In this document: positions 1-6,895 of the stretch, in pieces
How the letters are laid out: every line of letters starts with the position of its first letter
How positions within the stretch are numbered: position 1 is the stretch's first letter
Made by a program: the position numbers and the translations under genes
From: JBICHM01 sp043101835
GTDB lineage: Bacteria > Planctomycetota > Phycisphaerae > Phycisphaerales > UBA1924
Length of the DNA stretch: 11,722 nucleotides
Assembly (NCBI GenBank): GCA_043101835.1
Contig: JBICHM010000260.1
Span: 1-11,722 of the forward strand
Direction of reading: 5' to 3'
Notes under the pieces: generated by a model
Database searches by the model: none
Seen by the model: only the letters and a program-made list of their open reading frames with translations
Told to the model about the DNA's origin: nothing

Positions 1-461
1 TCCTCGATGAAGACGAAGGGCGGACTGTCTGCGCTGGTGGTGTGCAGGTCCACCAGAAGCGCCGGCCCGGTGGCGTCGCGCGCGATCGACCGCAGGGCCG
101 CGCTGATCTCCCGCACCTCGGCGTCTTCGGTGCGGAGCGTCGCCAGCTCTGCGGTCTCCACGCGCTCGACGAGCGCATCGGTCCACACCCGATTCAGGTC
201 GCGGTCGATCGATCGCAGGTCGGGGTCGCTGCGCTCGACGGCGCGGATGTTGCCGGCGATGGCGACGACCCGTCCGAGCATGGCGTCCGGGCGCTCGCGC
301 TCGAGGCGATCGATGACGCGAAGGGCCGCCTCCAGCCCGGCCGGCTCGTTGGCGTGGAGCCGACCGACGCAGAGCAGCGTGGGGCCGGCGCGCCCGGCGT
401 CGTAGACGCCGGCCACGTGCTCCCGAGAGCAATCATGCGCGATCGAACCGGGCTCGCTCAT
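1..461 (-). CDS. Succinylglutamate desuccinylase/aspartoacylase-like M14 zinc hydrolase (3' end missing)
   Basis: The first 153 residues of a zinc-dependent amide hydrolase of the AstE/ASPA family; the rest lies beyond the window start. Family enzymes cleave N-acyl amino acids such as N-succinylglutamate or N-acetylaspartate in the cytoplasm. Visible family signatures are HANEPAG (H36 and E39, usual zinc ligands; the common form is HGNE), GNIRAVER (70-77), DLNRVW (88-93) and VDLHTT with the third zinc ligand H140. The ATG at 461 overlaps the TGA of the upstream CBS gene as ATGA, pointing to translational coupling and a shared transcript. No signal peptide is seen. Its partner is a carboxylate-amine ligase, so I infer that it hydrolyses or trims an amide made by that enzyme; the substrate is unknown. 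The family assignment is firm, while the exact substrate class cannot be read from this fragment. Confidence 0.85.
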   Translation of the reverse strand, partial: MSEPGSIAHDCSREHVAGVYDAGRAGPTLLCVGRLHANEPAGLEAALRVIDRLERERPDAMLGRVVAIAGNIRAVERSDPDLRSIDRDLNRVWTDALVERVETAELATLRTEDAEVREISAALRSIARDATGPALLVDLHTTSADSPPFVFIE

Positions 462-1189
462 GCCTCGGGCGCATCGTCGCGGAGTTGCGATTCGAGCATG
501 CGCCCGGCGATCCGCATGAAGTCGGTCTCGGTGACGATGCCGACGAGCCGCCCGGCCTCCACCACGGGCAGGCAGGACACGCCGCGCTCGCGCATGAGCC
601 GGATGGCTTCGAGCGTGCTGGTCTCGGCCGAGCAGGTGACCGGGTCGGGCGCCATCACGTCGCGCACCAGCACCGGCGCATCGCCGCGCCGCTCGATGAG
701 CGCGCGGAGCATGCGCCGGAAGGACACGACGCCGACGAGCCGTTGCTCGTCGTCTTCGACGGGGATGTGGCGCACCCGTTCCCATTCCATGATCGACGCG
801 GCGAGGTCGACCTCATCGTTCTCGCGCACCGTGAACAGGTCGGTGGACATGAACTGTCCGACGCGCTCGTGGCTCGTGCGCCAGCCGGTGCACTCGTCGA
901 GCGAGGCGTTGGGCCATTCGTGGCCGGGGCGGCCGTCGTCCTGCCGGCTCGCTGTCGCCGCGACCAGGGCCGCGAGTCGCTGCCCGCGCGTGCCCTGATC
1001 GCGCATCGCGCCGGCGGAGTCGAGCAGCCACGCGGCGCCGGTGCGACCGGACTCGACGCGCGCCGCGACGACGCCGAGCAGGCGATCGATGTCGGCGCCG
1101 TCCACGCCCGATTCGGCGAGGCCGTCGCGCGCCGCCGGGAGCAGTTCGTCGAGGATCAGGCGCGGCGCCGGGACCGAGCGCCCGTCCAC
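458..1189 (-). CDS. CBS-domain protein: C-terminal part of an interrupted GCS2-CBS ligase
   Basis: Open frame of 243 residues if a GTG at 1189 is the start. Residues ~1-95 look like the usual C-terminal helical part of a GCS2-family ligase, including GRTGAAWLLDS and RLAALVAAT. They are followed by two CBS domains (~110-163, beginning VGQFMSTDLFTV, and ~176-230, beginning VRDVMAPDPVTC). CBS pairs usually bind adenosyl nucleotides and regulate an attached enzyme. The GTG lies inside a conserved stretch (GLDCQIAWVDGRSVP) and has no good ribosome site. The same frame stays open upstream for 30 more codons to a TAG at 1282-1280, directly after the ligase gene. I therefore infer that this is the C-terminal third of one ~639-residue protein and that the listed start is artificial. 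If the TAG is real, this part may not be expressed, or only by reinitiation. It overlaps the next gene by 4 bases. Confidence 0.7.
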   Translation of the reverse strand: MDGRSVPAPRLILDELLPAARDGLAESGVDGADIDRLLGVVAARVESGRTGAAWLLDSAGAMRDQGTRGQRLAALVAATASRQDDGRPGHEWPNASLDECTGWRTSHERVGQFMSTDLFTVRENDEVDLAASIMEWERVRHIPVEDDEQRLVGVVSFRRMLRALIERRGDAPVLVRDVMAPDPVTCSAETSTLEAIRLMRERGVSCLPVVEAGRLVGIVTETDFMRIAGRMLESQLRDDAPEA

Positions 1190-1279
1190 CCACGCGATCT
1201 GGCAGTCAAGGCCCGCACGCGCGGCTCGGGTGAAGTTGTCCTGCGCATCGTCGAACCGGAGGCGCGCGGCAAGGTCCGG

Positions 1280-2377
1280 CTAGCGCGCCGGCCCGGCGGC
1301 GAGCAGGCCGATCCACATCGCGGCGGTCGCCACTTCGTCGAGCACTGTCGGCCCGGCGGGGAAGATCCGACCCTCGATGCGCAGGTGCGGCACGCCGCCG
1401 GTCACGCCGTAGCACGCGCGATTCCACCGGTACACCGTGCTGTTGAAGGCCTGCAGCGCGCGGAGTTTGGGGATGCGCCCGGCCTCGAGCTCCGCGAGCG
1501 AATCCTCCCCGGAATCCTCCGGCACGAGCAGGGCGCGGAAGCGCGCGACGTCGTCGTGGAAGATCTCGAGGGCCGAGCGGTTGATCCAGCGTTCACCGAA
1601 TCGCACGCGCGCGACGCTGTCGCGTCCGTGGGGCGTGTCGCCGCGCGTATCCACGACCTGCTGGAATATGGCGATGCGTGTCTCGCGCCAGAGGCGTTTT
1701 CCGAAGAGCACCGGCGAGTTTGCGCACGCCGCGAGCACCGGCGCCGCCACCGCCTGCGCGATGTTGTAGACCGGCGCGAACTCCTCCGGCGCGACCTGGT
1801 AGTGCACCTGGAACGAGGTGTTCAGCCCCTCGAGCATGACCGAGTCATGCGAGAGGGTGAGTTCATCGGCGCCCTTGATGTAGATCTCGTACTTGCCGCG
1901 TCGCGCCGCGGAGATGGCGTCGTCGAGGGCGTAGTAGCGTGGGCGCGGCGTGATGTTGTCGCGCCCGAGGTGGGCGAGGCGCAGCGTCGGCAGAATGCCG
2001 GTGAGGACGGGTCTCGCGCCGTCGGGCGCCGCGGCGTCGCGGATGCGACCGAGCGCCGCGTGGAGCGCCGCCTCCATCCGGGCGAAGCAGTCGCCCTCGA
2101 GCGGGAGCGGATCGAGGTTGCATTCGAGGTTGAATCGCGCGACCTCGGTGGTGATCGACGGGTCGTCGAGCCGCTCGAGCACATCGACGGCGTAGGGGGC
2201 GGGGTCCCATCGCGCATCAACGAGCACCAGTTCCTGCTCGGCGCCGATGCGCCGGACGCCCCGCTCGACCTGCCCGGCCTCGATCATCCGCTCGAGGGCG
2301 CGAAGGTCGTCCAGCAGGCGGCGCATGAATCGCGCCGAGCGGTCCGCATCGCCGGTTCCGACCTCCTGTACGCCCAT
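1280..2377 (-). CDS. GCS2-family carboxylate-amine ligase (glutamate-cysteine ligase-like), cut by an in-frame TAG
   Basis: A 365-residue ATP-dependent carboxylate-amine ligase of the glutamate-cysteine ligase 2 superfamily, a cytoplasmic enzyme that joins a carboxylate, typically glutamate, to an amine. Visible signatures are GAEQEL (45-50, acidic metal/ATP site), NLECNLDP (83-90), LEGLNTSFQVHYQV, GKRLWRETRIAIFQQ and the late GGVPHLRIEGRIFPAGPT. The start ATG at 2377 follows GGGAGAA a few bases upstream, with a TACACT -10-like element about 31 bases before it. The product ends in WIGLLAAGPAR at a TAG, but the same frame continues as PDLAARLRFDDAQDNF, which reads as normal family sequence, and then into two CBS domains. 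This is most simply a full-length ligase-CBS protein broken by one nonsense codon or a base-call error. The real amino acceptor is unknown, and calling it a true glutathione-pathway enzyme would be too specific. Confidence 0.85.
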   Translation of the reverse strand: MGVQEVGTGDADRSARFMRRLLDDLRALERMIEAGQVERGVRRIGAEQELVLVDARWDPAPYAVDVLERLDDPSITTEVARFNLECNLDPLPLEGDCFARMEAALHAALGRIRDAAAPDGARPVLTGILPTLRLAHLGRDNITPRPRYYALDDAISAARRGKYEIYIKGADELTLSHDSVMLEGLNTSFQVHYQVAPEEFAPVYNIAQAVAAPVLAACANSPVLFGKRLWRETRIAIFQQVVDTRGDTPHGRDSVARVRFGERWINRSALEIFHDDVARFRALLVPEDSGEDSLAELEAGRIPKLRALQAFNSTVYRWNRACYGVTGGVPHLRIEGRIFPAGPTVLDEVATAAMWIGLLAAGPAR

Positions 2378-2408
2378 CGGCTTCTCCCGCGCCCCGGGTG
2401 ACGGGCCG

Positions 2409-2414
2409 AGTGTA
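2409..2414 (-). promoter_or_regulatory. Putative -10 element (TACACT) of the ligase operon
   Basis: TACACT on the minus strand lies 31 bases before the ligase ATG (2377), leaving room for a ~24-base leader with the GGGAGAA ribosome site. The nine bases TACACTCGG also occur on the plus strand just before the kinase start at 10476. No clear -35 box is seen. Confidence 0.35.
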
Positions 2415-2478
2415 TCGACCCGCGCCGCGAGGATGGCCCGGGCGTCGACGCGCGGCGCCGCGGACGGCTCCCGGCCGG

Positions 2479-2484
2479 TACCGT
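2479..2484 (+). promoter_or_regulatory. Putative -10 element (TACCGT) for the PP2C sensor gene
   Basis: TACCGT ends 9 bases before the ATG at 2494, and no Shine-Dalgarno sequence lies between. This position would place transcription start at or just before the start codon. A similar hexamer precedes the lipoprotein start at 6870. Confidence 0.35.
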
Positions 2485-2493
2485 GTGAGCCTC

Positions 2494-4527
2494 ATGGGGA
2501 GTCCGATCACCATCCGGCGGGCGCTGCTGCGCGACCTGAGCATCCTCGTTGTCGTCATGGGCCTGGCGATCTTCGGGGCCACGTTCCTGGGCGCTCGGGC
2601 GGCTGTCGATTCGCTCGCCTCGGCGGTCGTGGGGCGCACCTTCGACGCCGTCGAGGCGCGCCTCGAGGGGTTCTTCAGTGCGCCGTCGCGCCAGTTGCTG
2701 ATCGCGCACGAGCGGGCGTCGCGCGTGCGGATCGGCGCCGACGCATCGCCGGCGACGATCACCGTGGCGCCCGACCACCCCTACGGCCTGCTCGAGCCGA
2801 TCGTGTCGACGTACCCCCAGGTGTCCAGCGCGATGTTCGCGGGCGGCGCGGGGCGTGAGCACATGCTGCTCAGCCACGCGGGGCACGAGCGGTACCGCCT
2901 GACCGACCCCGTCGCCTCGCCGGGCGAGGCGCACTGGGTGGAATGGAACGGCGGCCCGCCAACCGCCCGCGCCGAGGCCCTTGCGTACGACGCGCGGATG
3001 CGCCCGTGGCATCGGGCGGCGGTCGAGAGCCTGATCGAATCCGAGTCCGATCTCGGGCCGGTGCAGTGGACCGAGCCCTACACCTTCTTCACAACCGGTG
3101 AGCCAGGCATCACGGCGTCGCTCGCCTTCCGGACGGCGGAGGGCGAGACCCAGGTGCTCGCTCTCGATGTGAGCCTGCGGGAGATCTCCGAGTTCACGCG
3201 CAGCCTGCGCGTGGGCGAGCGGGGCGTCGTCACGATCCTGACCGAGGACGAGCGCGCCGTCGGCCTGCCCGCCGTGCCGGCGTTCGATGACGAGGCGGCT
3301 CGTGCGAGGGCCTACCTGCAGCCCCTCGATACGCTCGCGCTCGAGGGCGTCGTCACGGCGCTGCGCGAGTCGCGCGCCGCCGGCGGGGAGACCGTCCGCT
3401 TCCAGACGCGATACGGCGCGTGGTGGGGGATGGCGCGCGACATCTCGCTCGGCGCGGATCGGACCTTCTTCGTCGTCGCCGCGATCCCCGAATCCGAGTT
3501 GCTCGGCGGCGTGGCGGGCCTGCGCACGCTGATCATCGTGATCGTCGTGGTTGTGCTCGTCTCCGGCCTGGCGCGAGGATGGTGGCTCGCCCACCGCATC
3601 GGACGGCCGATCGAGGCGCTGCTCGACGAGACGGTCCGCATCAGCGCCGGCGACCTCGAGCCCGGCCCGCCCATCGAGACCAATCTGGCCGAAGTTCGGC
3701 GCCTCGCCGAGGCGCACGATCACATGCGCAAGGGCATCGACGCCTCGATGCGTCTCCAGCGCATCGAGCGCGACCTCGACATCGCGCGCGACATCCAGCG
3801 GGGCCTCCTGCCCCACAGCGTGCCGGAGATCACGGGCTATCGCGTCGCCGGGTGGAGCCAGCCCGCCGACCAGACCGGCGGCGACTACTTCGACTGGCTG
3901 CGCCTGCACGACGGCCGACTCGTCGTCACGCTCGCGGACGCCACGGGCCACGGCATCGGTCCGGCGCTGCTGATCGCCGTCGCGCGCGCCTACCTGCGCG
4001 CCACCGCGTCCTTCGGCGTCATGCGCCTCGCCGAAGCGATGCAGCACGTGAACCGCATGCTCGTCGAGGACACGCCCGACGGCCGCTTCATCACCGCGGG
4101 GGTCGGCGTGCTCGACGCCGATGCGCACCGGTTCATGATGGCCAGCGCCGGGCACGGTCCCTTGTTGTTCCTGCACGGGGCGACCGGCGAGGTGGAGGCG
4201 GGGCACGCCGATGCGCCGCCGCTTGGCATCGTGGACGACCTGGCGATCGAGGCGCCGCGCGAGGTCCGCTTCGACCCGGGCGACACGCTGCTCCTGATCA
4301 CCGACGGATTCTTTGAATGGCGCAACGCGGCCGGCGAGCAGTACGGTATCGATCGGCTCACGGCGTTCCTGCGCCGGCGAAGCGACCTCGAGCCCGACGC
4401 CTTCATCCGCGCGCTCTACGAGGACGTTCTCGCCTTCGCCGGCGGCACGGTGCAGGACGACGATCTCACGGCGGTGGTGGTTCGGAGGGAAGGCACTGGG
4501 AGAGAGACGGAGAGTCGAAGAGACTGA
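2494..4527 (+). CDS. Membrane sensor with HAMP and PP2C/SpoIIE (RsbU-like) Ser/Thr phosphatase domain
   Basis: A 677-residue protein. A first membrane helix (~14-34) and a second (~343-365) bracket an extracytoplasmic sensor region of ~300 residues that is probably Cache-like. A HAMP segment follows (~366-420, with GRPIEALLDETVRISAGDLEPG-type sequence). After a helical linker beginning LQRIERDLDIARDIQRGLLP comes a SpoIIE-type PP2C phosphatase. Its metal-site motifs are intact: GGDYFDW (D464), ADATGHG (D482), LLITDGFFEW (D604) and QDDDLT (D655-D657). Such proteins dephosphorylate anti-anti-sigma factors in partner-switching stress pathways when a signal is sensed outside, but no anti-sigma partner is encoded nearby. 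I chose the ATG at 2494; a GTG in frame at 2485 is possible. The last residues (TGRETESRRD) are encoded by an octamer repeat tract, so the tail may have been lengthened by repeat invasion. Confidence 0.9.
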   Translation: MGSPITIRRALLRDLSILVVVMGLAIFGATFLGARAAVDSLASAVVGRTFDAVEARLEGFFSAPSRQLLIAHERASRVRIGADASPATITVAPDHPYGLLEPIVSTYPQVSSAMFAGGAGREHMLLSHAGHERYRLTDPVASPGEAHWVEWNGGPPTARAEALAYDARMRPWHRAAVESLIESESDLGPVQWTEPYTFFTTGEPGITASLAFRTAEGETQVLALDVSLREISEFTRSLRVGERGVVTILTEDERAVGLPAVPAFDDEAARARAYLQPLDTLALEGVVTALRESRAAGGETVRFQTRYGAWWGMARDISLGADRTFFVVAAIPESELLGGVAGLRTLIIVIVVVVLVSGLARGWWLAHRIGRPIEALLDETVRISAGDLEPGPPIETNLAEVRRLAEAHDHMRKGIDASMRLQRIERDLDIARDIQRGLLPHSVPEITGYRVAGWSQPADQTGGDYFDWLRLHDGRLVVTLADATGHGIGPALLIAVARAYLRATASFGVMRLAEAMQHVNRMLVEDTPDGRFITAGVGVLDADAHRFMMASAGHGPLLFLHGATGEVEAGHADAPPLGIVDDLAIEAPREVRFDPGDTLLLITDGFFEWRNAAGEQYGIDRLTAFLRRRSDLEPDAFIRALYEDVLAFAGGTVQDDDLTAVVVRREGTGRETESRRD

Positions 4528-4532
4528 AAGAC
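4501..4532 (+). repeat. Degenerate octamer tandem repeat, purine arm (consensus GAAGAGAC)
   Basis: Four consecutive 8-base units with shared spacing: AGAGAGAC, GGAGAGTC, GAAGAGAC, TGAAAGAC. A fifth, decayed unit (GAAGCGCT) follows. The tract runs through the stop codon of the phosphatase gene. The pyrimidine-rich counterpart at 4583-4606 is its inverse complement, so the two arms face each other between convergent genes. Confidence 0.7.
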
Positions 4533-4606
4533 GAAGCGCTCGGGATCTGGATGATCATCGCCCGTCGTGCAGTCCTCACTCTGTCTCTTTGTCTCTTCGT
4601 CTCTTC
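4516..4606. terminator. Possible bidirectional hairpin between convergent genes
   Basis: CGAAGAGAC at 4516-4524 is exactly complementary to GTCTCTTCG at 4591-4599, giving a 9-base stem with a ~66-base loop, and neighbouring octamers offer alternative pairings. It sits at the convergent ends of the phosphatase and transporter genes, where a bidirectional terminator would be expected. There is no classic T-run, and the loop is long, so the terminator role is inference from position. Confidence 0.3.
4583..4606 (-). repeat. Octamer tandem repeat, pyrimidine arm
   Basis: Three perfect or near-perfect 8-base units read on the plus strand: GTCTCTTT, GTCTCTTC, GTCTCTTC. They are the inverse complement of the GAAGAGAC consensus of the tract at 4501-4532. 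The array ends 3 bases before the stop codon of the minus-strand transporter gene. Confidence 0.7.
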
Positions 4607-4609
4607 TCG

Positions 4610-5620
4610 CTACAACCACCGCATACGCCGGAACCACACGATCTCCGCGACGCCCATCGCCACGAGCGCGATGCAGACGATCGCGAAGCCCCACGGGCTG
4701 TCGGCCAGTGGCAGGCCGCCGACATTGATGCCCAGGAGGCCCGTGATGAAGCCGAGGGGAAGCATGATCGTGGCGACAATCGTCAGCAGGTAGAGGGTCT
4801 TGCCGATCCGCGCCTCGTGGCGGGCGCGCACTTCGTCGCTGGTCACCGCGGCGCGATCGCGGACTTCCTCGAGGGCCTCGGCGACGCGCGCCGTCTGCTC
4901 GGCGCTGAAGCGCAGCATGGATTGGTCGCGCGCCGAGAGCAGCGCCGACTGCATCGCCGCGAGCGCTTGCAGGGCGTCGCGCTGCGGCACGAGAAAGCGG
5001 CGCAGCGTGATCGCCTGGCGCCGGATCGACGCGAGGCGCGCACGCGTCCCCGAATCGTCGGCGTCGCGCTGGAGCATCGATTCTTCGATGTCGTCGAGCA
5101 GATCGGCGAGGTTCTCGACTACTTCGCCGAGCCGGTCGGTCAGCCCGTCGGCCACCGCTGCAAGGAAAGCGCCGGGCGTCCGCGGCGCCGCGCCCCCCTG
5201 AGCGAGCGCCCGAAGACTGGCGATCGTCTGGAACCGGAACTGTCGCAGCGTGATGATGCGCGTCGGCTCCAGCCACATCCGGATCGTGATCAGCTCGTCC
5301 GGCTCCGCGCCTGGGTTCAGGTTCACCCCGCGCAGGATGACCATCAGCCCGTTGTCGATCGTCTGTGCGCCGGGGCGGGTCTCTTCGTCGAGCAGCGCAT
5401 CGGCGGCGAGCGCATCGAGACCGGACTCATCGTGGAACCACTTCTTGGCGCGATCCTTCGTGCGGTCGAGATGCACCCAGAGGGGCGGGGCCTCGGACGG
5501 CGGCGCGAGGTCCGGCCACGAGCGCCGGCCGGTCGTGAAATCCGTCGGATCGCCGGGCAGGCGCGTCGCGAGGATCAGCCCGGCGTCGGCATCGAAGGGC
5601 GTGAACGCGGTTTCGGCCAT
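4610..5620 (-). CDS. CorA-family divalent cation transporter, ZntB type
   Basis: A 336-residue inner-membrane protein of the CorA/Mrs2/Alr1 superfamily, close to the usual length. It has a large acidic, helical cytoplasmic N-terminal part. One piece is the LTDRLGEVVENLADLLDDIE helix; another is the long helix typical of the pentameric funnel. Two C-terminal membrane helices follow (~274-296 and ~309-330). The signature between them is GLLGINVGG (residue N299), the ZntB-like GxN form with VGG after it, rather than the GMN-F-x-MPE of classic CorA magnesium channels. ZntB proteins are linked to zinc transport, so zinc or another divalent cation is more likely than magnesium, though this cannot be settled by motif. 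The start is the ATG at 5620. AGGA lies 8 bases upstream, but the same bases also form a TAGGAT -10-like hexamer. The gene is divergent from a lipoprotein gene with a 65-bp gap. Confidence 0.9.
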   Translation of the reverse strand: MAETAFTPFDADAGLILATRLPGDPTDFTTGRRSWPDLAPPSEAPPLWVHLDRTKDRAKKWFHDESGLDALAADALLDEETRPGAQTIDNGLMVILRGVNLNPGAEPDELITIRMWLEPTRIITLRQFRFQTIASLRALAQGGAAPRTPGAFLAAVADGLTDRLGEVVENLADLLDDIEESMLQRDADDSGTRARLASIRRQAITLRRFLVPQRDALQALAAMQSALLSARDQSMLRFSAEQTARVAEALEEVRDRAAVTSDEVRARHEARIGKTLYLLTIVATIMLPLGFITGLLGINVGGLPLADSPWGFAIVCIALVAMGVAEIVWFRRMRWL

Positions 5621-5627
5621 GGCCGAG

Positions 5628-5633
5628 ATCCTA
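5628..5633 (-). promoter_or_regulatory. Putative -10 element (TAGGAT) for the CorA/ZntB gene
   Basis: TAGGAT on the minus strand ends 7 bases before the ATG at 5620, the spacing expected if transcription begins at the start codon. The AGGA within it could instead be a Shine-Dalgarno sequence; the two readings cannot both hold for one transcript. Confidence 0.3.
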
Positions 5634-5685
5634 CGGCGAACTGGAATGGAGGGCGCAGGCGACGGCGGCCGATGAAAGGTCGCCG

Positions 5686-6243
5686 ATGAAGTTTCGAACT
5701 CGATCCATTCTTGTCGCGACGGCGCTCTGCGCGGTCGCCGGCGCTATGGGGGCGTGCGCCGCCGGCGGTGCACCGGCCGAACCGACCTTCGCGACCAGCG
5801 GCCGCCTCGCCGACGCCATGGCCGGCGCCCGCACCGTCGCGCTTGCTCCGGGCTCGGGGGTCGATCGCGACCAGCGCATCGACGCGAGCGTCGTCGAAGA
5901 CACGCTGCGGCAGGCCATTCTCGACGCCCTCGTCATGCGCGGATACACCGTCGCGCCGCCCTCCCGCGCCCAACGCCTGGTCGGCTATGTCGCGATCGTC
6001 GACTACGGCGTCGAGGACGCCGAGCTCTTTGCGCGCCTCGGCGTCAGCCCCGGTGTCGGGGCGGGCGAGGATGTGGAGCGTGGCACGATCGCGCTCTTCG
6101 TGCTCCGGCCGGGAGCGCGGGCGCCGCTGTGGCGCGCTGCGGGCCAGGGTGTGCTCGATCCGAACGCCGCGCCCGCCCGGCGCGCCGAGCGCATCGCAAG
6201 CGCCGTCGAGACGCTGCTGGCCGATCTGCCGCCGGCGCCCTGA
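5686..6243 (+). CDS. Small lipoprotein, DUF4136-like
   Basis: A 185-residue predicted lipoprotein. A basic N-terminus (MKFRTR) and a hydrophobic stretch lead to a lipobox ending at C24 (AMGAC). The mature part resembles DUF4136-type envelope proteins: a central YTVAPPSRAQRLVGYVAIVDYG segment, a 'P-L-W-R-A-A-G-Q-G' strand and a C-terminal RRAERIASAVETLLADLPPAP that matches the family's 'RI-AV-LL-FPP' ending. Function is unknown in the family, and the likely location is the outer or inner membrane facing the periplasm. The start ATG at 5686 is preceded by AAAGG 7 bases upstream. A short ATG frame at 5672 (MKGRR) ends in the overlapping TGA and may be chance. Its stop touches the stop of the convergent lipoprotein gene. 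Lipoprotein assignment is strong, DUF4136 similarity moderate. Confidence 0.8.
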   Translation: MKFRTRSILVATALCAVAGAMGACAAGGAPAEPTFATSGRLADAMAGARTVALAPGSGVDRDQRIDASVVEDTLRQAILDALVMRGYTVAPPSRAQRLVGYVAIVDYGVEDAELFARLGVSPGVGAGEDVERGTIALFVLRPGARAPLWRAAGQGVLDPNAAPARRAERIASAVETLLADLPPAP

Positions 6244-6870
6244 TCACTCCGCCAGCGGCGTGAGGCTTCGGTCTCCGTCCGCCGTCGTCTCCACGCGATA
6301 CTCGACGATTCGTCCGTCGGGCAGGCGCAGCCGATCGATCGTCACGCCGGGCTCCCCCGCAACGGGCGTCGTCGCAAGCACTCTGGCAAGCACGATGCGC
6401 GACTCGACGGGCGGGTCGTCGCGCCTCGTCTCAATCTGCACGACGAGCGTCCATGGCTGTCCGTCGATCGGCGCCTTGTCCCATTCGGTGAGCAGCGGCC
6501 CGGGCAGGATGCGTCCGCCGACGGGGCGCGAGCCGCCGACACCGATCGCCGCGCCGCTGCTCGACCCGCGGTACCCCGTGCCGAATCCGACGCCGATCCC
6601 GACGGTTGAGCCGCCGACCCATTCGTCGGGCAGCGAACGGACGCGATCAGGAGTGACGACCTCCCCGGTGCGCGTGATGAGCGCCGCGTCGAGAACACGA
6701 AGATCGCCGGCGCCGGTTCGCGCGGTAAGCGCATCGCCGTCGATGCGCACGCGCGATTCGACGACCACGCCCCCGAGATCGGGCGGCGCCACGCGATAGG
6801 AACGGGCCGAGGTGCAGCCGACCGCGAACAGGAGTACGGAGCACGCAAGCAGCGCGAGCGATCTCGCCAT
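6244..6870 (-). CDS. Predicted lipoprotein, glycine-rich, function unknown
   Basis: A 208-residue predicted lipoprotein: basic start (MARS), hydrophobic segment and a lipobox ending at C19 (FAVGC). The mature protein has a short beta-rich part (VVVESRVRIDGDAL), then a glycine-rich stretch at ~85-120 (VGGSTVGIGVGFGTGYRG), then further beta-type sequence. I do not recognise a named family. The glycine run with G-x-G spacing could be a flexible or membrane-associated segment, but this is speculation. I chose the ATG at 6870; a TTG two codons earlier (6876) is in frame but less likely. TACCGT ends 5 bases before the ATG and no ribosome site is seen. The TGA stop abuts the stop of the convergent lipoprotein gene in a single TGATCA, leaving no room for a dedicated terminator. 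The neighbouring response regulator is on the same strand, 25 bp upstream. Confidence 0.75.
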   Translation of the reverse strand: MARSLALLACSVLLFAVGCTSARSYRVAPPDLGGVVVESRVRIDGDALTARTGAGDLRVLDAALITRTGEVVTPDRVRSLPDEWVGGSTVGIGVGFGTGYRGSSSGAAIGVGGSRPVGGRILPGPLLTEWDKAPIDGQPWTLVVQIETRRDDPPVESRIVLARVLATTPVAGEPGVTIDRLRLPDGRIVEYRVETTADGDRSLTPLAE

Positions 6871-6875
6871 GTTCA

Positions 6876-6881
6876 ACGGTA
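6876..6881 (-). promoter_or_regulatory. Putative -10 element (TACCGT) for the glycine-rich lipoprotein gene
   Basis: TACCGT on the minus strand ends 5 bases before the ATG at 6870, and no Shine-Dalgarno sequence is present. It lies in the 25-bp gap after the response regulator gene, so it may provide an internal promoter of that gene pair. Confidence 0.4.
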
Positions 6882-6895
6882 TGCGCGCCGGCGTC

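Noticed and set aside
7..405. Plus-strand frame at the window start
   Set aside because: Ser/Arg-rich shadow of the minus-strand aspartoacylase-like gene, which has zinc-ligand motifs.
1280..1282. TAG read as pyrrolysine or programmed read-through
   Set aside because: No pyrrolysine genes or read-through structure are visible, and a nonsense mutation or sequencing error is simpler.
485..2401. Long plus-strand open frame (638 codons) opposite the ligase-CBS genes
   Set aside because: Low-complexity Arg/Glu/Ala-rich translation with no family motif. It mirrors the codon bias of the true minus-strand genes in GC-rich DNA, and the opposite strand shows clear GCS2 and CBS signatures.
2284..4206. 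Long minus-strand open frame (640 codons) opposite the phosphatase gene
   Set aside because: Arg-rich translation without motifs, fully antisense to the PP2C sensor whose catalytic residues are intact.
4501..4606. CRISPR array
   Set aside because: Units are 8 bases with no spacers and are arranged in inverted orientation, unlike CRISPR repeats.
5672..5689. Five-codon leader frame (MKGRR) overlapping the lipoprotein start
   Set aside because: Too short to support; the AAAGG it contains more simply serves as the ribosome site for the ATG at 5686.
6871..6876. TTG at 6876 as start of the glycine-rich lipoprotein
   Set aside because: The ATG at 6870 gives a standard signal peptide and is the commoner start codon; the TTG adds only two residues.
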